Shown here one piece after another: positions 25,297-34,440 of a DNA stretch of 64,000 nt. The position numbers and the translations under genes were made by a program. The notes below the pieces were generated by a model that saw nothing but the letters and a program-made list of their open reading frames with translations, made no database searches and was not told where the DNA came from. Positions within the stretch are counted from its first letter, which is position 1; each line of letters opens with the position of its first letter. The DNA lies in the NCBI GenBank assembly GCA_016714565.1, contig JADKDM010000034.1, positions 27,375 to 91,374 on the forward strand, written 5' to 3'. This DNA comes from Candidatus Villigracilis propinquus. GTDB lineage: Bacteria > Chloroflexota > Anaerolineae > Anaerolineales > Villigracilaceae.

Positions 25297-26337
25297 TTAT
25301 CTATCGCGATGCTTGTAATGAATATCTGAAAGCGATCGCAATCGTTCGGTGGCCACTTCGGGCGTGATATCGCGTTGCGGCATGGCGAGCATTTCGTAGC
25401 CGACCATAAATTTGCGGACGGTGGCCGAGCGCAGCAATGGCGGATAAAAATGCGCGTGCAGAGTCCATTCGGGATGCGGCTGTCCATCGGCGGGGGCTTG
25501 ATGGAATCCCATTGAATAGGGGAATGAGATTTCGAATAAATTATCGTATCTTGTCGTGACCTGTTTGAAGACTTCGGCCAATGCAGAGACTTCCACCGAT
25601 GACAGTTCCTTCAACGAAGCGGATGCGCGATGCGCGCTCACAAGCACCTCGAACGGCCACACCGCCCAAAAAGGAACCAACGCTGTGAAATGGTCGTTGG
25701 AGAATAAGATGCGGTCTTTTTGCTTGTGTTCCTCTTTTATGTAATCCACCAGCAATGGACTGTTGTTCTTGTTGAAATATTCCGTTTGCGTGGCAAGCTC
25801 TTTGATGATTTCATTCGGCAGTTGGGACTGTGACCAAAGCTGGCTGTGCGGGTGCGGATTGGAACAGCCCATCATCGCGCCTTTGTTTTCAAAGACCTGC
25901 ACATATTTGATGTAATCCAATTCGGCGAGTTTTGCGGATTCATTTGTCCATGTGTTGAGCACGTTTTCGATGACGGGCAATTCGAGTTCGGGCAATGTCA
26001 GGTCGTGGCGGGGGGAGAAACAAACTACCAGACACTTCCCCTGCTCGGGAGCAGAGACAAGCAACGGGTGGGATGAGGCGGAAGCGTCTTCAGGGGCATC
26101 TGGCAGCAGCGCAGCAAAGTCATTGTTGAAGACGTAGGTGCCAGAATAGTCAGAATTGAAAACGCCGCCAGCACGTTCGTTGCGCGGACAGAGATAGCAG
26201 GTGGGGTCGTAGGTGGGGAGGGTTTCGGGGGAAAGTTTTTCAACCTGCCCAAGCCAGGGACGTTTGGCGCGGTGCGGCGAGACGAGCACCCATTCACCCG
26301 TGAGGGCGTTATAGCGGCGGTGTGGATTGTTCAACAT
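25297..26337 (-). CDS. galT: Galactose-1-phosphate uridylyltransferase
   Basis: A 346-residue HIT-superfamily enzyme. RRYNALTGEWVLVSPHRAKRP is the N-terminal signature (core GEWVLVSPHR), CYLCPRNERAG carries two zinc-site cysteines, and CSNPHPHSQLWSQ holds the His-Pro-His nucleophile that forms the uridylyl intermediate. It swaps UMP between UDP-glucose and galactose-1-phosphate in the Leloir pathway. It lies three bases after the alpha-galactosidase stop, so galactose released by that enzyme is directly processed. No galactokinase or galactose epimerase gene is in the window. Confidence 0.95.
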   Translation of the reverse strand: MLNNPHRRYNALTGEWVLVSPHRAKRPWLGQVEKLSPETLPTYDPTCYLCPRNERAGGVFNSDYSGTYVFNNDFAALLPDAPEDASASSHPLLVSAPEQGKCLVVCFSPRHDLTLPELELPVIENVLNTWTNESAKLAELDYIKYVQVFENKGAMMGCSNPHPHSQLWSQSQLPNEIIKELATQTEYFNKNNSPLLVDYIKEEHKQKDRILFSNDHFTALVPFWAVWPFEVLVSAHRASASLKELSSVEVSALAEVFKQVTTRYDNLFEISFPYSMGFHQAPADGQPHPEWTLHAHFYPPLLRSATVRKFMVGYEMLAMPQRDITPEVATERLRSLSDIHYKHRDR

Positions 26338-26339
26338 GG

Positions 26340-28520
26340 TTATTCCTTTTCAAAAATGATTTCGATCCATTCAAGGATTTCTTGGTTTTGTTGGAGATTG
26401 ATTTCTATTCGGCTGTTGGAACAGGTAACTTTTGTTTTCGTTGCGCGTCCGCTGAAATAATGCTCGATGATGGTTGCGCTGTTGTGAAGCGGAGTATGAC
26501 TGATTGTACAACCGCCATCGCCAAATGGGACGATGCCGAGGTGAGTAGATTCTGAAATGCCATCGTCGGTTAGGGATGCGACGACCAGTGTGACATCGGT
26601 GTGAAGGATGTCTTTGTAATTTTTTGGCGCGGGTTTTCCATCGAGATTGTGAGTGCGGATTGCGAGCAGGACGGTCTTGTCGTTTTCGATGCGTTCCCAC
26701 GAGGGGGAAAATCCAGCGCGCAAACCGCCCTGCCATTTTGCATGGACGGGATACGTTTGGAAAACAACTTGCTTGCGTGCAATGGCGGCAAGCCCGTTGA
26801 ATTTTGCAATGACTTCGTCTGTGGGCATGCCGCCGCTTTCATCACCGTCAAAACAATGCAGGGAGCCGAGCGTGCCAGAGGCGATGGTGTCGAACCAAAT
26901 ATCAGGCGCGGATTCCCATTCGTAGCCTGAGGAACTGTAGGTGGGCATTCCGAGTTCGCCGCACAGACTGCTGAAGAAGACTCGGCGATTGGTTTCGAGG
27001 TCGTAGTCGCCGATGCAATAGACGAGGTCATCGGGGCTGTGTAAATCGTAATATTCAATCAACAATGGCGAGAGGCCGTAGTACATGATGACGAGGTCTG
27101 GGTTTTCTTCTTTCATTGCGCCAATCACAACATCCAAACCTTTTTGGAGAAGGCGTTCGCCTGCAAAGTTCATGTCCGCAGGGGCGGCGACATCGAGCGA
27201 GGGCAGTTCGTAGCCGAAGTCAAATTTGATGAGGTCAGGTTTGTAGCGGCGGATAAACTCTTTGGCGCGTTCGCTCAAAACTTTTTGGACGATGGGCTGG
27301 GTGACATCGAAGATTCCGTAGCGGGAGGTTTGATGGTCGAGCCAGAGCGGTTTGCCTTCGGGCGTTTGCAGGAGATTGGATTCGTCCAAGCCGAGGGCGG
27401 CAGGATTTTGACAGCGCAGGAAAGCCGCCCACAAACCGATGAAATATCCCTGCCCGCGAATGTCATTCAATAAATTTTCAAAATGAGGGAAGCGCTCGGT
27501 GTCGTGTTTTAGCTCGCCGTGTTGACCTTCCCATTTGTCGTCAATCACAAACGTGCGAGCCTTCATTCCAGAGCTTTGAAGTTTACTGAAAATGTCTCTG
27601 ACGATTTCTTCGGTCAACTCTTCGGAGTTCATCGCCATGGATGATTCAACTCCCCATGTGTTGAATTGCGGCGCGAGCATCACATCTTTTTTCTTGCCCG
27701 AAATATTTTTTGGCGCAATGATTTTTTCACGTTGAAGAATTTTGTAATAACTGCGAATGGCTTCATGATAATTTTCGCCGAACGCAATCAAAAACGAAAA
27801 GCCAAGTTTGTTTGGCTTGTGCTTCCAAATGTCGCTGCGAAGATTCAACACAGGGCTGATTCCAATTTCACGAATCTCCAAACGGAAATCGCCTTGCGGC
27901 AATTCGGCGAGTCCCCAACATGCCGCGCCCGATTGCAGCGCCTTCGCGCCGATGGCGTTCCACTTATCCGATGTGTTGAAGGTGCAAAAATAATGCGCGG
28001 GCAATCCCCATTGCTGCGTCAGCCCAGGCCCGCGCATGGCGCCAGAGCCGAGCACCGTCGTCACCGAAAGCCGCGAATGCAAATCCACCACGGGGTTGAT
28101 GGACGTGCTCATGCACAAGCCAGGCACCACCGCGTAATGGCTGTACATCGAAGGCTTGTATGCGCCGCCGTCCATTTCGGGGAAGTAGATAATTTGGGCG
28201 ATGTCACTGTCCACGGGGGATTCGAGCAGAAGCGGTTCGAGGGAGATAAAGTCCATTTGGAAGAACCAGCTCACAGTTAAGCGCGATGCGTTTTTTGTCG
28301 CTTGGTAGATGATGGAAATGCGGTCATCCTTAATCTGATAACTGGTCTGTGAGTCGAGAAACATTTCCGCCCCGAGGATGAGCGGACGATGGCGTGCGCG
28401 TGAGATGAGTCGCAGATTCGCATCGTACAAATTGAAAATATCTGTCTCGGCGTCCCATTCCCAAGTGTAGGTGGGGGAGGTGACTTGGATTTTGCGCTGG
28501 TTTTCGGTGATTTTGATCAT
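26340..28520 (-). CDS. Alpha-galactosidase, GH36-type
   Basis: A protein of about 726 residues. The N-terminal beta-sandwich (to about 270) is followed by a barrel with FVIDDKWEGQHGE, LIKFDFGYELPS (Asp of FDFGY is the expected nucleophile), and YCIGDYDLETN with an Asp/Arg pair as candidate acid/base region. GH36/clan D enzymes release alpha-1,6-linked galactose from raffinose-type sugars or galactomannan. It lacks a signal peptide, so it acts on imported oligosaccharides. ATG at 28520 is preferred because the ATG at 28547 would overlap the divergent promoter. The galT partner follows after three bases. Confidence 0.82.
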   Translation of the reverse strand: MIKITENQRKIQVTSPTYTWEWDAETDIFNLYDANLRLISRARHRPLILGAEMFLDSQTSYQIKDDRISIIYQATKNASRLTVSWFFQMDFISLEPLLLESPVDSDIAQIIYFPEMDGGAYKPSMYSHYAVVPGLCMSTSINPVVDLHSRLSVTTVLGSGAMRGPGLTQQWGLPAHYFCTFNTSDKWNAIGAKALQSGAACWGLAELPQGDFRLEIREIGISPVLNLRSDIWKHKPNKLGFSFLIAFGENYHEAIRSYYKILQREKIIAPKNISGKKKDVMLAPQFNTWGVESSMAMNSEELTEEIVRDIFSKLQSSGMKARTFVIDDKWEGQHGELKHDTERFPHFENLLNDIRGQGYFIGLWAAFLRCQNPAALGLDESNLLQTPEGKPLWLDHQTSRYGIFDVTQPIVQKVLSERAKEFIRRYKPDLIKFDFGYELPSLDVAAPADMNFAGERLLQKGLDVVIGAMKEENPDLVIMYYGLSPLLIEYYDLHSPDDLVYCIGDYDLETNRRVFFSSLCGELGMPTYSSSGYEWESAPDIWFDTIASGTLGSLHCFDGDESGGMPTDEVIAKFNGLAAIARKQVVFQTYPVHAKWQGGLRAGFSPSWERIENDKTVLLAIRTHNLDGKPAPKNYKDILHTDVTLVVASLTDDGISESTHLGIVPFGDGGCTISHTPLHNSATIIEHYFSGRATKTKVTCSNSRIEINLQQNQEILEWIEIIFEKE

Positions 28521-28535
28521 TTTGAAAATTGCCTC

Positions 28536-28593
28536 TTGACAAAGCATATCCGTTCTTGTAAACTAATGTTACCGGTCACATGACCGGTAACAT
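28536..28593 (+). promoter_or_regulatory. Promoter and symmetric LacI-type operator for the second lacI gene
   Basis: TTGACA (28536-28541) and TAAACT (28559-28564) are 17 bases apart, a good sigma-70 promoter. Directly after it lies a perfect 13-base inverted repeat, 28566-28578 and 28581-28593 with a two-base centre. Each half contains a CCGG core (ATGTTACCGGTCA and its complement), so it can be read as two overlapping LacI-family sites. The position downstream of -10 suits repression. Since alpha-galactosidase and galT start on the other strand a few bases away, one regulator could control both directions. Confidence 0.85.
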
Positions 28594-28613
28594 TATACAA
28601 CCCCACACAAAAA

Positions 28614-29627
28614 ATGCCAAATTCTCACCCAACCCTTCGTGATGTTGCCCGTTTAGCTGGCGTTTCGCACCAGACCGTTTCGCGCGTGATCAATGGGAGT
28701 GAGGATGTTTTGCCGGAGACCCGCGCAAACGTGGAGGCGGCCATCAAGCAGTTGGGCTACCGCCCGAATGCGATTGCCCGCTCGATGGCACGCGGCCAGA
28801 CTCATACGCTGGCTTGCATTTCCCCCAATTTGACAGATTACACCTTTGCCAGCGTCATCGAAGGCGCTGAGACCGAAGCACGCCAGCATGATTATTTTCT
28901 GCTGTCCTCTTCTGCGACTGACCCAAAGGCGTTTCACGCGTTGGTGGATGAGTTGGTGGGGCACCGCCGCGTGGATGGGCTGATCGTGATCAACCCATAT
29001 TCTGATGATCGGTTCCAGCATATCCCTGAAAAATTCCCGGTGGTTTTTGTAGGCGCTCAATCTCATGAGCAGAAAATTTCATCCGTCTGTTTGGACGATG
29101 AAAAGGTCGCGTACGAAGCTACCCGTCATTTGATCTCGCTTGGTCACAAAGACATTGCTCTGGTCACCGGGCCGATGGAAGAAGATTGTTCACTGGATCG
29201 CACGGAAGGATACCGCCGTGCTTTGCAGGAGGCTGGCATTCCTTTTGATGATTCAAAGATCATTGAAGGGGATTGGTCTGCCACATCAGGTCAGGATGCT
29301 TTGCTTTCCTTCGTTGAGCAGGGACGCGTCCCGACGGCTGTGTTTGCTCAGAATGACCGCATGGCAATGGGCGTGTTACGCGCCGCGCGTGATGTGAACA
29401 TAAAAGTGCCTACCCAGCTTGCCGTCATTGGCGTGGACGATATGCCTTTGTCTTCCTATTTTGATCCGCCTCTTACCACGATGCGTCAGGACATGCCGCG
29501 CATCGGGCAGGAAGCCACCCGTATGTTGTTGGACATTATCCAAAAGAAGAATACCGACCAGCGCGAAGTGAAGTTATCTGCGCAATTGGTTGTGCGTCAA
29601 TCCACATCTGATAAAGGAGGTGATTAA
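28614..29627 (+). CDS. LacI-family transcriptional regulator
   Basis: A 337-residue regulator. The HTH DVARLAGVSHQTVSRVING and hinge LGYRPNAIARSMARG lie in residues 8-62, and the ligand-binding core has VTGPMEEDCSLDRTEGYRR, VFAQNDRMAMGVLRAAR and AVIGVDDMPLSSYFDPPLTT. It is divergent from the alpha-galactosidase/galT pair and upstream of a sugar ABC transporter, so it likely senses an imported oligosaccharide or its product. A symmetric CCGG-centred operator overlaps its promoter (28566-28593). It differs from the other LacI of the window, whose operator core is ATCGAT. Confidence 0.93.
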   Translation: MPNSHPTLRDVARLAGVSHQTVSRVINGSEDVLPETRANVEAAIKQLGYRPNAIARSMARGQTHTLACISPNLTDYTFASVIEGAETEARQHDYFLLSSSATDPKAFHALVDELVGHRRVDGLIVINPYSDDRFQHIPEKFPVVFVGAQSHEQKISSVCLDDEKVAYEATRHLISLGHKDIALVTGPMEEDCSLDRTEGYRRALQEAGIPFDDSKIIEGDWSATSGQDALLSFVEQGRVPTAVFAQNDRMAMGVLRAARDVNIKVPTQLAVIGVDDMPLSSYFDPPLTTMRQDMPRIGQEATRMLLDIIQKKNTDQREVKLSAQLVVRQSTSDKGGD

Positions 29628-29703
29628 TAGTCCCAAGCAAAATATCGATAGGACCGTTATTTTGTACGTTTATCGCTCTACATATTTCCAAGGAGAAGAA
29701 TAA

Positions 29704-31092
29704 ATGAAGAACAGTCTTTTGATGAAGGTCTTTGGCCTTCTTGTAATCGCATCATTCGTTTTGGCAGCTTGTGGCGGCGGAGCCGCTACCGAAGCTCCCG
29801 CTGCTGCAACTGAAGCACCCGCTGTCGCAACCGAAGCTCCTGCCATGACCGAAGCACCTGTCGCAGGCGACGTTGAAATCCGCTGGCGCACCCGCCCTGA
29901 CAATCAGGAAGAAATTGACGTCTATAGCCAGATCAGCACTGATTTGGATTCCGAACTTGATGGCATTACCCTCACCTACGAACCCGGTGGTTCCGAAGGC
30001 GCGAACTATCAAGATCAGTTGAAGGCTGAAATTGCAGCCGGTACCGCTCCCGATGTCTTCTGGATCCCCGGAACCGATGTTGCCGATTTTGCAACCCGTG
30101 GGTTGATCTTGAACGCCTCTGACCTCGCCGCTGGATCTGAATTCAGCGTTGACGATTTCTACGCTGGCCCGATGTTCCACCTCACCTACAATCCTGAGAC
30201 CGGCGCTTCCGGCGCTGACTCTGGCGCTTTGTGGGGTATTCCTCGCGATGTGTCCACATTCGCTCTTTACCTGAACATGGACTTGATCAACGAAGCTGGC
30301 GCTCCCGATCCCCGTGAACTCGCTGCCAACGGCGAATGGACATGGGATGCCTTCCTTGATGTAGCTCAGAAGACCCGCGCTCTCGGCTCCGATGTGTACG
30401 GTTACGGCGCGAGCGCCTGGTGGGGTCCTTACGGTGTTTGGTTGAACGCTTCCGGCGGCGGCTTCTTCACTGAAGACCGCGCTGCCTGCGCCCTCAACAC
30501 CGAAGAGTCCCTCTCCGGTCTCGATTTCCAACGCTCTCTCTATCAGGATTTTGATGTCGCCACTCCGTACGGCGAAGATCCCGAGCCGACCTTCCGCGCT
30601 GGCAAAGTTGCCATGTTCCAGAATGGCCGTTGGGCTACCCCCGGCGTCCGCACTGTGGACTTTGAATGGGATGTCGTTGAACTTCCCGCCGGCCCAAGCG
30701 GCACCGCTGGTAACTGGCTGTTCTGGGGCGCTTATGTGATCAACGCCAACACCGAACATCCTGAAGAAGCATGGGCTCTCGCTCAGGCTCTCACCACCGC
30801 TCAGACCCAGGGCAAGATCTCCGCTCTCGGCGCCAACATCCCCAGCCGCGTAAGCCAGGAAGCTCTCGATGCCTTCCTCACCTTCACGCCTCCTGCCAAC
30901 AACCAGGCTTTCTTGAACGGTATTGACGCTAGCGCCAACCCGACCGCTGAAGGTCCATTGTGGGCTGGTTCCTGGCCTGAATATGACAAGATCATGGGCC
31001 CGGCCATCCAGGGTGTGTTGACTGGTGCAACTTCCGTTGAAGATTTCGGCGCGACCATCTGCGACGAAGCCAACAAGGTCTTCAACCAGTAA
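29704..31092 (+). CDS. Carbohydrate ABC transporter substrate-binding lipoprotein (CUT1 class)
   Basis: A 462-residue extracytoplasmic binding protein family 1. The signal peptide ends in a lipobox (VLAAC, Cys about 23), followed by a low-complexity linker of repeated ATEAP units to about residue 57, likely a flexible tether on the cell surface. The folded part has NYQDQLKAEIAAGTAPDVF, WGIPRDVSTFALYLNMDLI and GKVAMFQNGRW, typical of oligosaccharide-binding proteins. AAGGAGAAGAATA precedes the ATG. It is followed by a hairpin and then two permeases; no ATPase is present, so a shared MsmX-like ATPase must be encoded elsewhere. The ligand is unknown; GH36 and GH1 neighbours suggest galactosides or beta-glucosides. 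Confidence 0.93.
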   Translation: MKNSLLMKVFGLLVIASFVLAACGGGAATEAPAAATEAPAVATEAPAMTEAPVAGDVEIRWRTRPDNQEEIDVYSQISTDLDSELDGITLTYEPGGSEGANYQDQLKAEIAAGTAPDVFWIPGTDVADFATRGLILNASDLAAGSEFSVDDFYAGPMFHLTYNPETGASGADSGALWGIPRDVSTFALYLNMDLINEAGAPDPRELAANGEWTWDAFLDVAQKTRALGSDVYGYGASAWWGPYGVWLNASGGGFFTEDRAACALNTEESLSGLDFQRSLYQDFDVATPYGEDPEPTFRAGKVAMFQNGRWATPGVRTVDFEWDVVELPAGPSGTAGNWLFWGAYVINANTEHPEEAWALAQALTTAQTQGKISALGANIPSRVSQEALDAFLTFTPPANNQAFLNGIDASANPTAEGPLWAGSWPEYDKIMGPAIQGVLTGATSVEDFGATICDEANKVFNQ

Positions 31093-31108
31093 TTTGTAAG
31101 ATGAATAA

Positions 31109-31142
31109 AGTGGCAGGCAATTTATTTTGCCTGCCACTCCTT
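31109..31142 (+). terminator. Hairpin with short T-tract after binding-protein gene
   Basis: Bases 31109-31120 and 31127-31138 form an exact 12-base stem with a six-base loop, followed by CCTTTT. It is 16 bases after the stop of the binding-protein gene and well before the permease start (31268). It probably ends most transcripts and leaves a lower level of read-through into the permeases, matching the higher need for binding protein. Confidence 0.8.
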
Positions 31143-31267
31143 TTGATGTATGCAGTTCTTATGTAAGTTTAAATAGAAAGAAATCCCCAAGCTACAAAGC
31201 CATTTGTGATTTCGTGATTTTTTTGTATGACCCATCCGTGCTGGCTCGATCCGTGGAGATGTGAACT

Positions 31268-32938
31268 ATGACCGCTTATTCACAAGTAGATCCAAAGACC
31301 AACCTTGTTTTGAGAATCCATTTTTTCTGGCGTATCCTGTTTGCCCTTTTGGCGGCCGCTGGTGCGGTCTATATTTGGGTGGGGGGGATGGAAATCGCGC
31401 TTTGGCAAAAGATATTGATCTCCGTTGCGCTGGCACTGGCTTCCATTTTTAGCGCGATCGGCGCCGTTCAAATCTCCCGCCGCAATCACAGCGGACGGAT
31501 GATCTCACTCGTTCTGGATTATCTTGCGTTTGTGGTCTGTGTGGTTTTCATGCTGAACACGGGCGAGGTCTTCATTGGCATCGATGCCTTCGGCGACACA
31601 TTCCCGAAGGGCATCCCTTATTTGGGGATCACCGTCGTCGGCTATTTCCTGAGCATCATGGATGAATATCTGCCGCAGAAAAAGCAGACATCCGAAAATA
31701 GTTTGAAGGTCGTTGGCCGCTGGGTGATGCTGGCAGGCTTTGCGATCTTCCTTCTGCAAGTGGATGCCATCAACGGCATCATTTATTTCCTTGGCAAACT
31801 CGGCCAACCATTGGGAATCGCATCTGTGATCGGCGCCATAATTTTCGGCGTATCCATCTGGTCGATGATGCGAGACAATGTATCTCAGGCGCTGCATGCC
31901 AAGACCGACCATGAACAGGTCATCAACGGCTGGCTGTTCCTTTCTCCAAACCTGTTGGGCTTCCTCATCTTCTTTGCCGGCCCGCTTATTCTTTCGTTCT
32001 ATTTCTCCTTCACAGATTCAGATGCCTTCAATCCCCCCAACTGGATCGGTTTCGAAAATTATGCAAAGATCCTCAATGTCCGTTTTGCATGGCTTTCCAC
32101 ACCCGACCAATTTGCCCGCGAAGTTGTGGATATCAAAATCTATGATGAAGTCGGCCGCTTTTTGATCGGGGATGGCGGGATTTTATTTGCCGCCGCTGAT
32201 AAATTTTTCTGGCTCGCGCTTCGCAACACTCTTGTCTTTGTGCTGTTCGCTGTTCCTTTGAGTGTGATCCCCGCTTTGGTATTGTCGAACATCCTGAATA
32301 GCAAGCTCCCCGGTATGAAGTTTTATCGTGCCATCTATTTCATGCCGAGTATCGCCGCAGTCGTTGGTATTTCCCTCGTCTGGCAATGGCTGTACAACGC
32401 CACGGTGGGATACATCAACTACTTCATCACTTTGGGCATCGAATTCTGGAATAACCTGTTCAACCTCGCCGTCGTTGACCCGAAGATCCAATGGGTTTCA
32501 GACGAAAAAACTGCCCTGCTCTCCATCATTATCATCGCCGCCTGGCAGACTATGGGATTCAACACCGTGCTCTTCCTCGCTGGTTTGCAAAACATCCCCG
32601 GTGAATTGTACGAAGCCGCCACAGTGGACGGCGCAGGCGCATGGGACAAGTTCTGGAGCATCACGCTCCCCATGCTCGCCCCAACGACTTTTTATGTCGT
32701 GTCCACCACCACCATTCAAGCCATGCAGGTCTTTGAGCAGGTATTCATCCTGATGAATCCAGCTGAGGGGCCGAACAACTCCACGATCACCTTGGTGCTT
32801 TATCTGTATCGCAGCGGTTTCCAGAATTTCCAACAGGGCTACGCATCCGCAATTGCGTGGGTATTGTTCATCGTCATCTTTGGCATCACGCTGGTTCAGT
32901 TCCAACGCCAGCGCCAATCGAGCATTTACGAAAGCTAA
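31268..32938 (+). CDS. Sugar ABC transporter permease (MalF-like) with extra N-terminal membrane domain
   Basis: A 556-residue permease, much longer than the usual ~300. The first ~200 residues contain about five hydrophobic segments and a cytoplasmic stretch (MDEYLPQKKQTSENS) that do not belong to the CUT1 core. The core from about residue 215 has the six TM segments, with the coupling EAA motif as EAATVDGAGAWDKFWSITLP. It pairs with the next gene to form the channel for the upstream binding protein. ATG at 31268 has GGAG nine bases before it. It is followed by a 12-base gap with AGGAG for the next gene. Confidence 0.92.
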   Translation: MTAYSQVDPKTNLVLRIHFFWRILFALLAAAGAVYIWVGGMEIALWQKILISVALALASIFSAIGAVQISRRNHSGRMISLVLDYLAFVVCVVFMLNTGEVFIGIDAFGDTFPKGIPYLGITVVGYFLSIMDEYLPQKKQTSENSLKVVGRWVMLAGFAIFLLQVDAINGIIYFLGKLGQPLGIASVIGAIIFGVSIWSMMRDNVSQALHAKTDHEQVINGWLFLSPNLLGFLIFFAGPLILSFYFSFTDSDAFNPPNWIGFENYAKILNVRFAWLSTPDQFAREVVDIKIYDEVGRFLIGDGGILFAAADKFFWLALRNTLVFVLFAVPLSVIPALVLSNILNSKLPGMKFYRAIYFMPSIAAVVGISLVWQWLYNATVGYINYFITLGIEFWNNLFNLAVVDPKIQWVSDEKTALLSIIIIAAWQTMGFNTVLFLAGLQNIPGELYEAATVDGAGAWDKFWSITLPMLAPTTFYVVSTTTIQAMQVFEQVFILMNPAEGPNNSTITLVLYLYRSGFQNFQQGYASAIAWVLFIVIFGITLVQFQRQRQSSIYES

Positions 32939-32950
32939 ACAGGAGCAGAC

Positions 32951-34171
32951 ATGAAAATTCAATCCTATCGTTTTCTACAGTTCCTGAATAAATTCCTTGT
33001 TTATTTTGTCCTCACCTTTTTTGCAGTGGTGATGATCTTCCCGTTCGCGTACATGCTCGCCACATCCTTCAAAATTCCCGCGGACACGTTCCGCTATCCG
33101 CCGCGCATGTTGCCGCGCAACCCTGAGACCATCGTGGTGGACGGCTACGATGAACCGCTTCCGCTCTACTTTGTGGATGTGGACGGCGTGCAGAAGGAAT
33201 ATGCGCTTGCCCAGAGCAATATCAAAGTTGGCACCTACGCCCCGGCTGATGATCTCACCTCCACCGTTGAGCGCTATCTCACAGAGGTGAAACCGACCGG
33301 CGGAGCGACGAACCAGCAAAAAGTGGAAGTGAACGGAGAGACGGAAAAACTCTTCGATGTCGAAGTGGACGGTCAGATCATCCCAATGATTTTGGTCAGC
33401 CAGACCACGGTGGGTGAGTTTGTTGATCCGCAGAACCCCGAGAACAAGGTCTTTCAAAATGTGCGCCTGAGCGAACCAGTGGAAACTTTTGGCGGGCATC
33501 CCGAGAACTACACCGAAGTCGTTGAATTGAACAACATGGCGCGCGCGCTTACCAACACCGCGCTGGTGACCATCCTCGTGGTGGTGGGACAGTTGCTCAC
33601 TTCGGTTGTCGGCGGATATGCCTTTGCGCGCTTGAAGTTCCCCGGACGCGATACGGTTTTCGTCTTCTATCTTGGCACGATCATGATCCCCTTTGTCATG
33701 CTCATCGTGCCCCTGTATCAATTGATGGTGCTCATCGGTTGGACAAACCGCCTCGCCGCTCTCATCATCCCGTGGATATTTTCCGCGTACGGCACGTTCC
33801 TCATGCGCCAGCACTTCATCACCTTCCCCAAGGAAATTGAAGAAGCCGCATTGTTGGATGGCGCATCACGCCTCCAAATCCTGTGGCAAATTCTCATCCC
33901 TGCCAGCGTGCCAGCCTTGGCGACGCAAGCCACTTTCACATTCCTGTACGCGTGGAATTCCTTCTTCTGGCCGCTGGTTATCATCAATGTAGGCAATGAG
34001 AAAAATCATGTGCTCACCCTTGCGCTCAACGTGCTGCGCGGACGTGCTTCCGATACACCGAATCTCATTCTGGCAGGCGCAGCAATTGCCATTGTCCCGC
34101 CATTGATCGTCTTCATCCTCGGCCAGCGATTCTTCGTGGAGAGCGTAGCCAGCAGCGGTGTCAAAGGATAG
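32951..34171 (+). CDS. Sugar ABC transporter permease (MalG-like) with large extracytoplasmic insertion
   Basis: A 406-residue permease. After the first TM segment (about residues 20-42) a hydrophilic insertion of about 140 residues interrupts the usual layout (VDGYDEPLPLYFVDVDG to PENYTEVVELNNM). The remaining five TM segments follow, with EEAALLDGASRLQILWQILIP as the EAA coupling loop and the C-terminal ILGQRFFVESVASSGVKG end common to UgpE/MalG proteins. The insertion would lie outside the membrane, where it could contact the binding protein. AGGAG is six bases before the ATG. Confidence 0.92.
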   Translation: MKIQSYRFLQFLNKFLVYFVLTFFAVVMIFPFAYMLATSFKIPADTFRYPPRMLPRNPETIVVDGYDEPLPLYFVDVDGVQKEYALAQSNIKVGTYAPADDLTSTVERYLTEVKPTGGATNQQKVEVNGETEKLFDVEVDGQIIPMILVSQTTVGEFVDPQNPENKVFQNVRLSEPVETFGGHPENYTEVVELNNMARALTNTALVTILVVVGQLLTSVVGGYAFARLKFPGRDTVFVFYLGTIMIPFVMLIVPLYQLMVLIGWTNRLAALIIPWIFSAYGTFLMRQHFITFPKEIEEAALLDGASRLQILWQILIPASVPALATQATFTFLYAWNSFFWPLVIINVGNEKNHVLTLALNVLRGRASDTPNLILAGAAIAIVPPLIVFILGQRFFVESVASSGVKG

Positions 34172-34214
34172 TTAAAGATCGCAGCTTCAGTGCTTCAAAA
34201 GCCTGACCATTTGG

Positions 34215-34323
34215 GCGGGGGGGCCCGGGGGGGGGTTGGCTGCCCCCGGGGCGGAGGGCCACCGCGGCGGGAGTACGGGGGCGCCCGGCGAAAAAAGGGG
34301 GGGGGGGGGGGGGGGGGGGGGGG
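34215..34323. other. Extreme G-rich block with a 27-base poly-G run
   Basis: From about 34215 the sequence is nearly all G and C with several G runs, and ends in a run of 27 G at 34297-34323 after six A. Base composition is unlike anything else in the window. Such runs usually arise from sequencing chemistry or an assembly join, though a true G-quadruplex-forming element cannot be excluded. Coordinates downstream may therefore be slightly wrong. Confidence 0.8.
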
Positions 34324-34330
34324 ATCAATT

Positions 34331-34372
34331 GACCATGGACGCTGGACAATAGACCGTAGTCTGCTGTCTGAA
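34331..34372. repeat. Heptanucleotide array (6 units), head-to-head
   Basis: Read in sevens from 34331: gaccatg, gacgctg, gacaata, gaccgta, gtctgct, gtctgaa. The word begins with GAC in the first four units and becomes GTC in the last two, its partial complement. It directly follows the poly-G block and is related in wording to the array at 18180-18235. Confidence 0.65.
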
Positions 34373-34440
34373 GTGGCCCGGAATCACTGGATGGATCCGA
34401 CAAGTGGCAGGGCTCCCGGATCAAAGGTGTTCAATTTCAA

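Noticed and set aside
29752..31137. 461-residue open frame on the minus strand opposite the binding-protein gene
   Set aside because: It is a shadow of the highly biased codon use of the plus-strand lipoprotein gene, which has a signal peptide, lipobox and ribosome-binding site. The antisense translation shows no domain.
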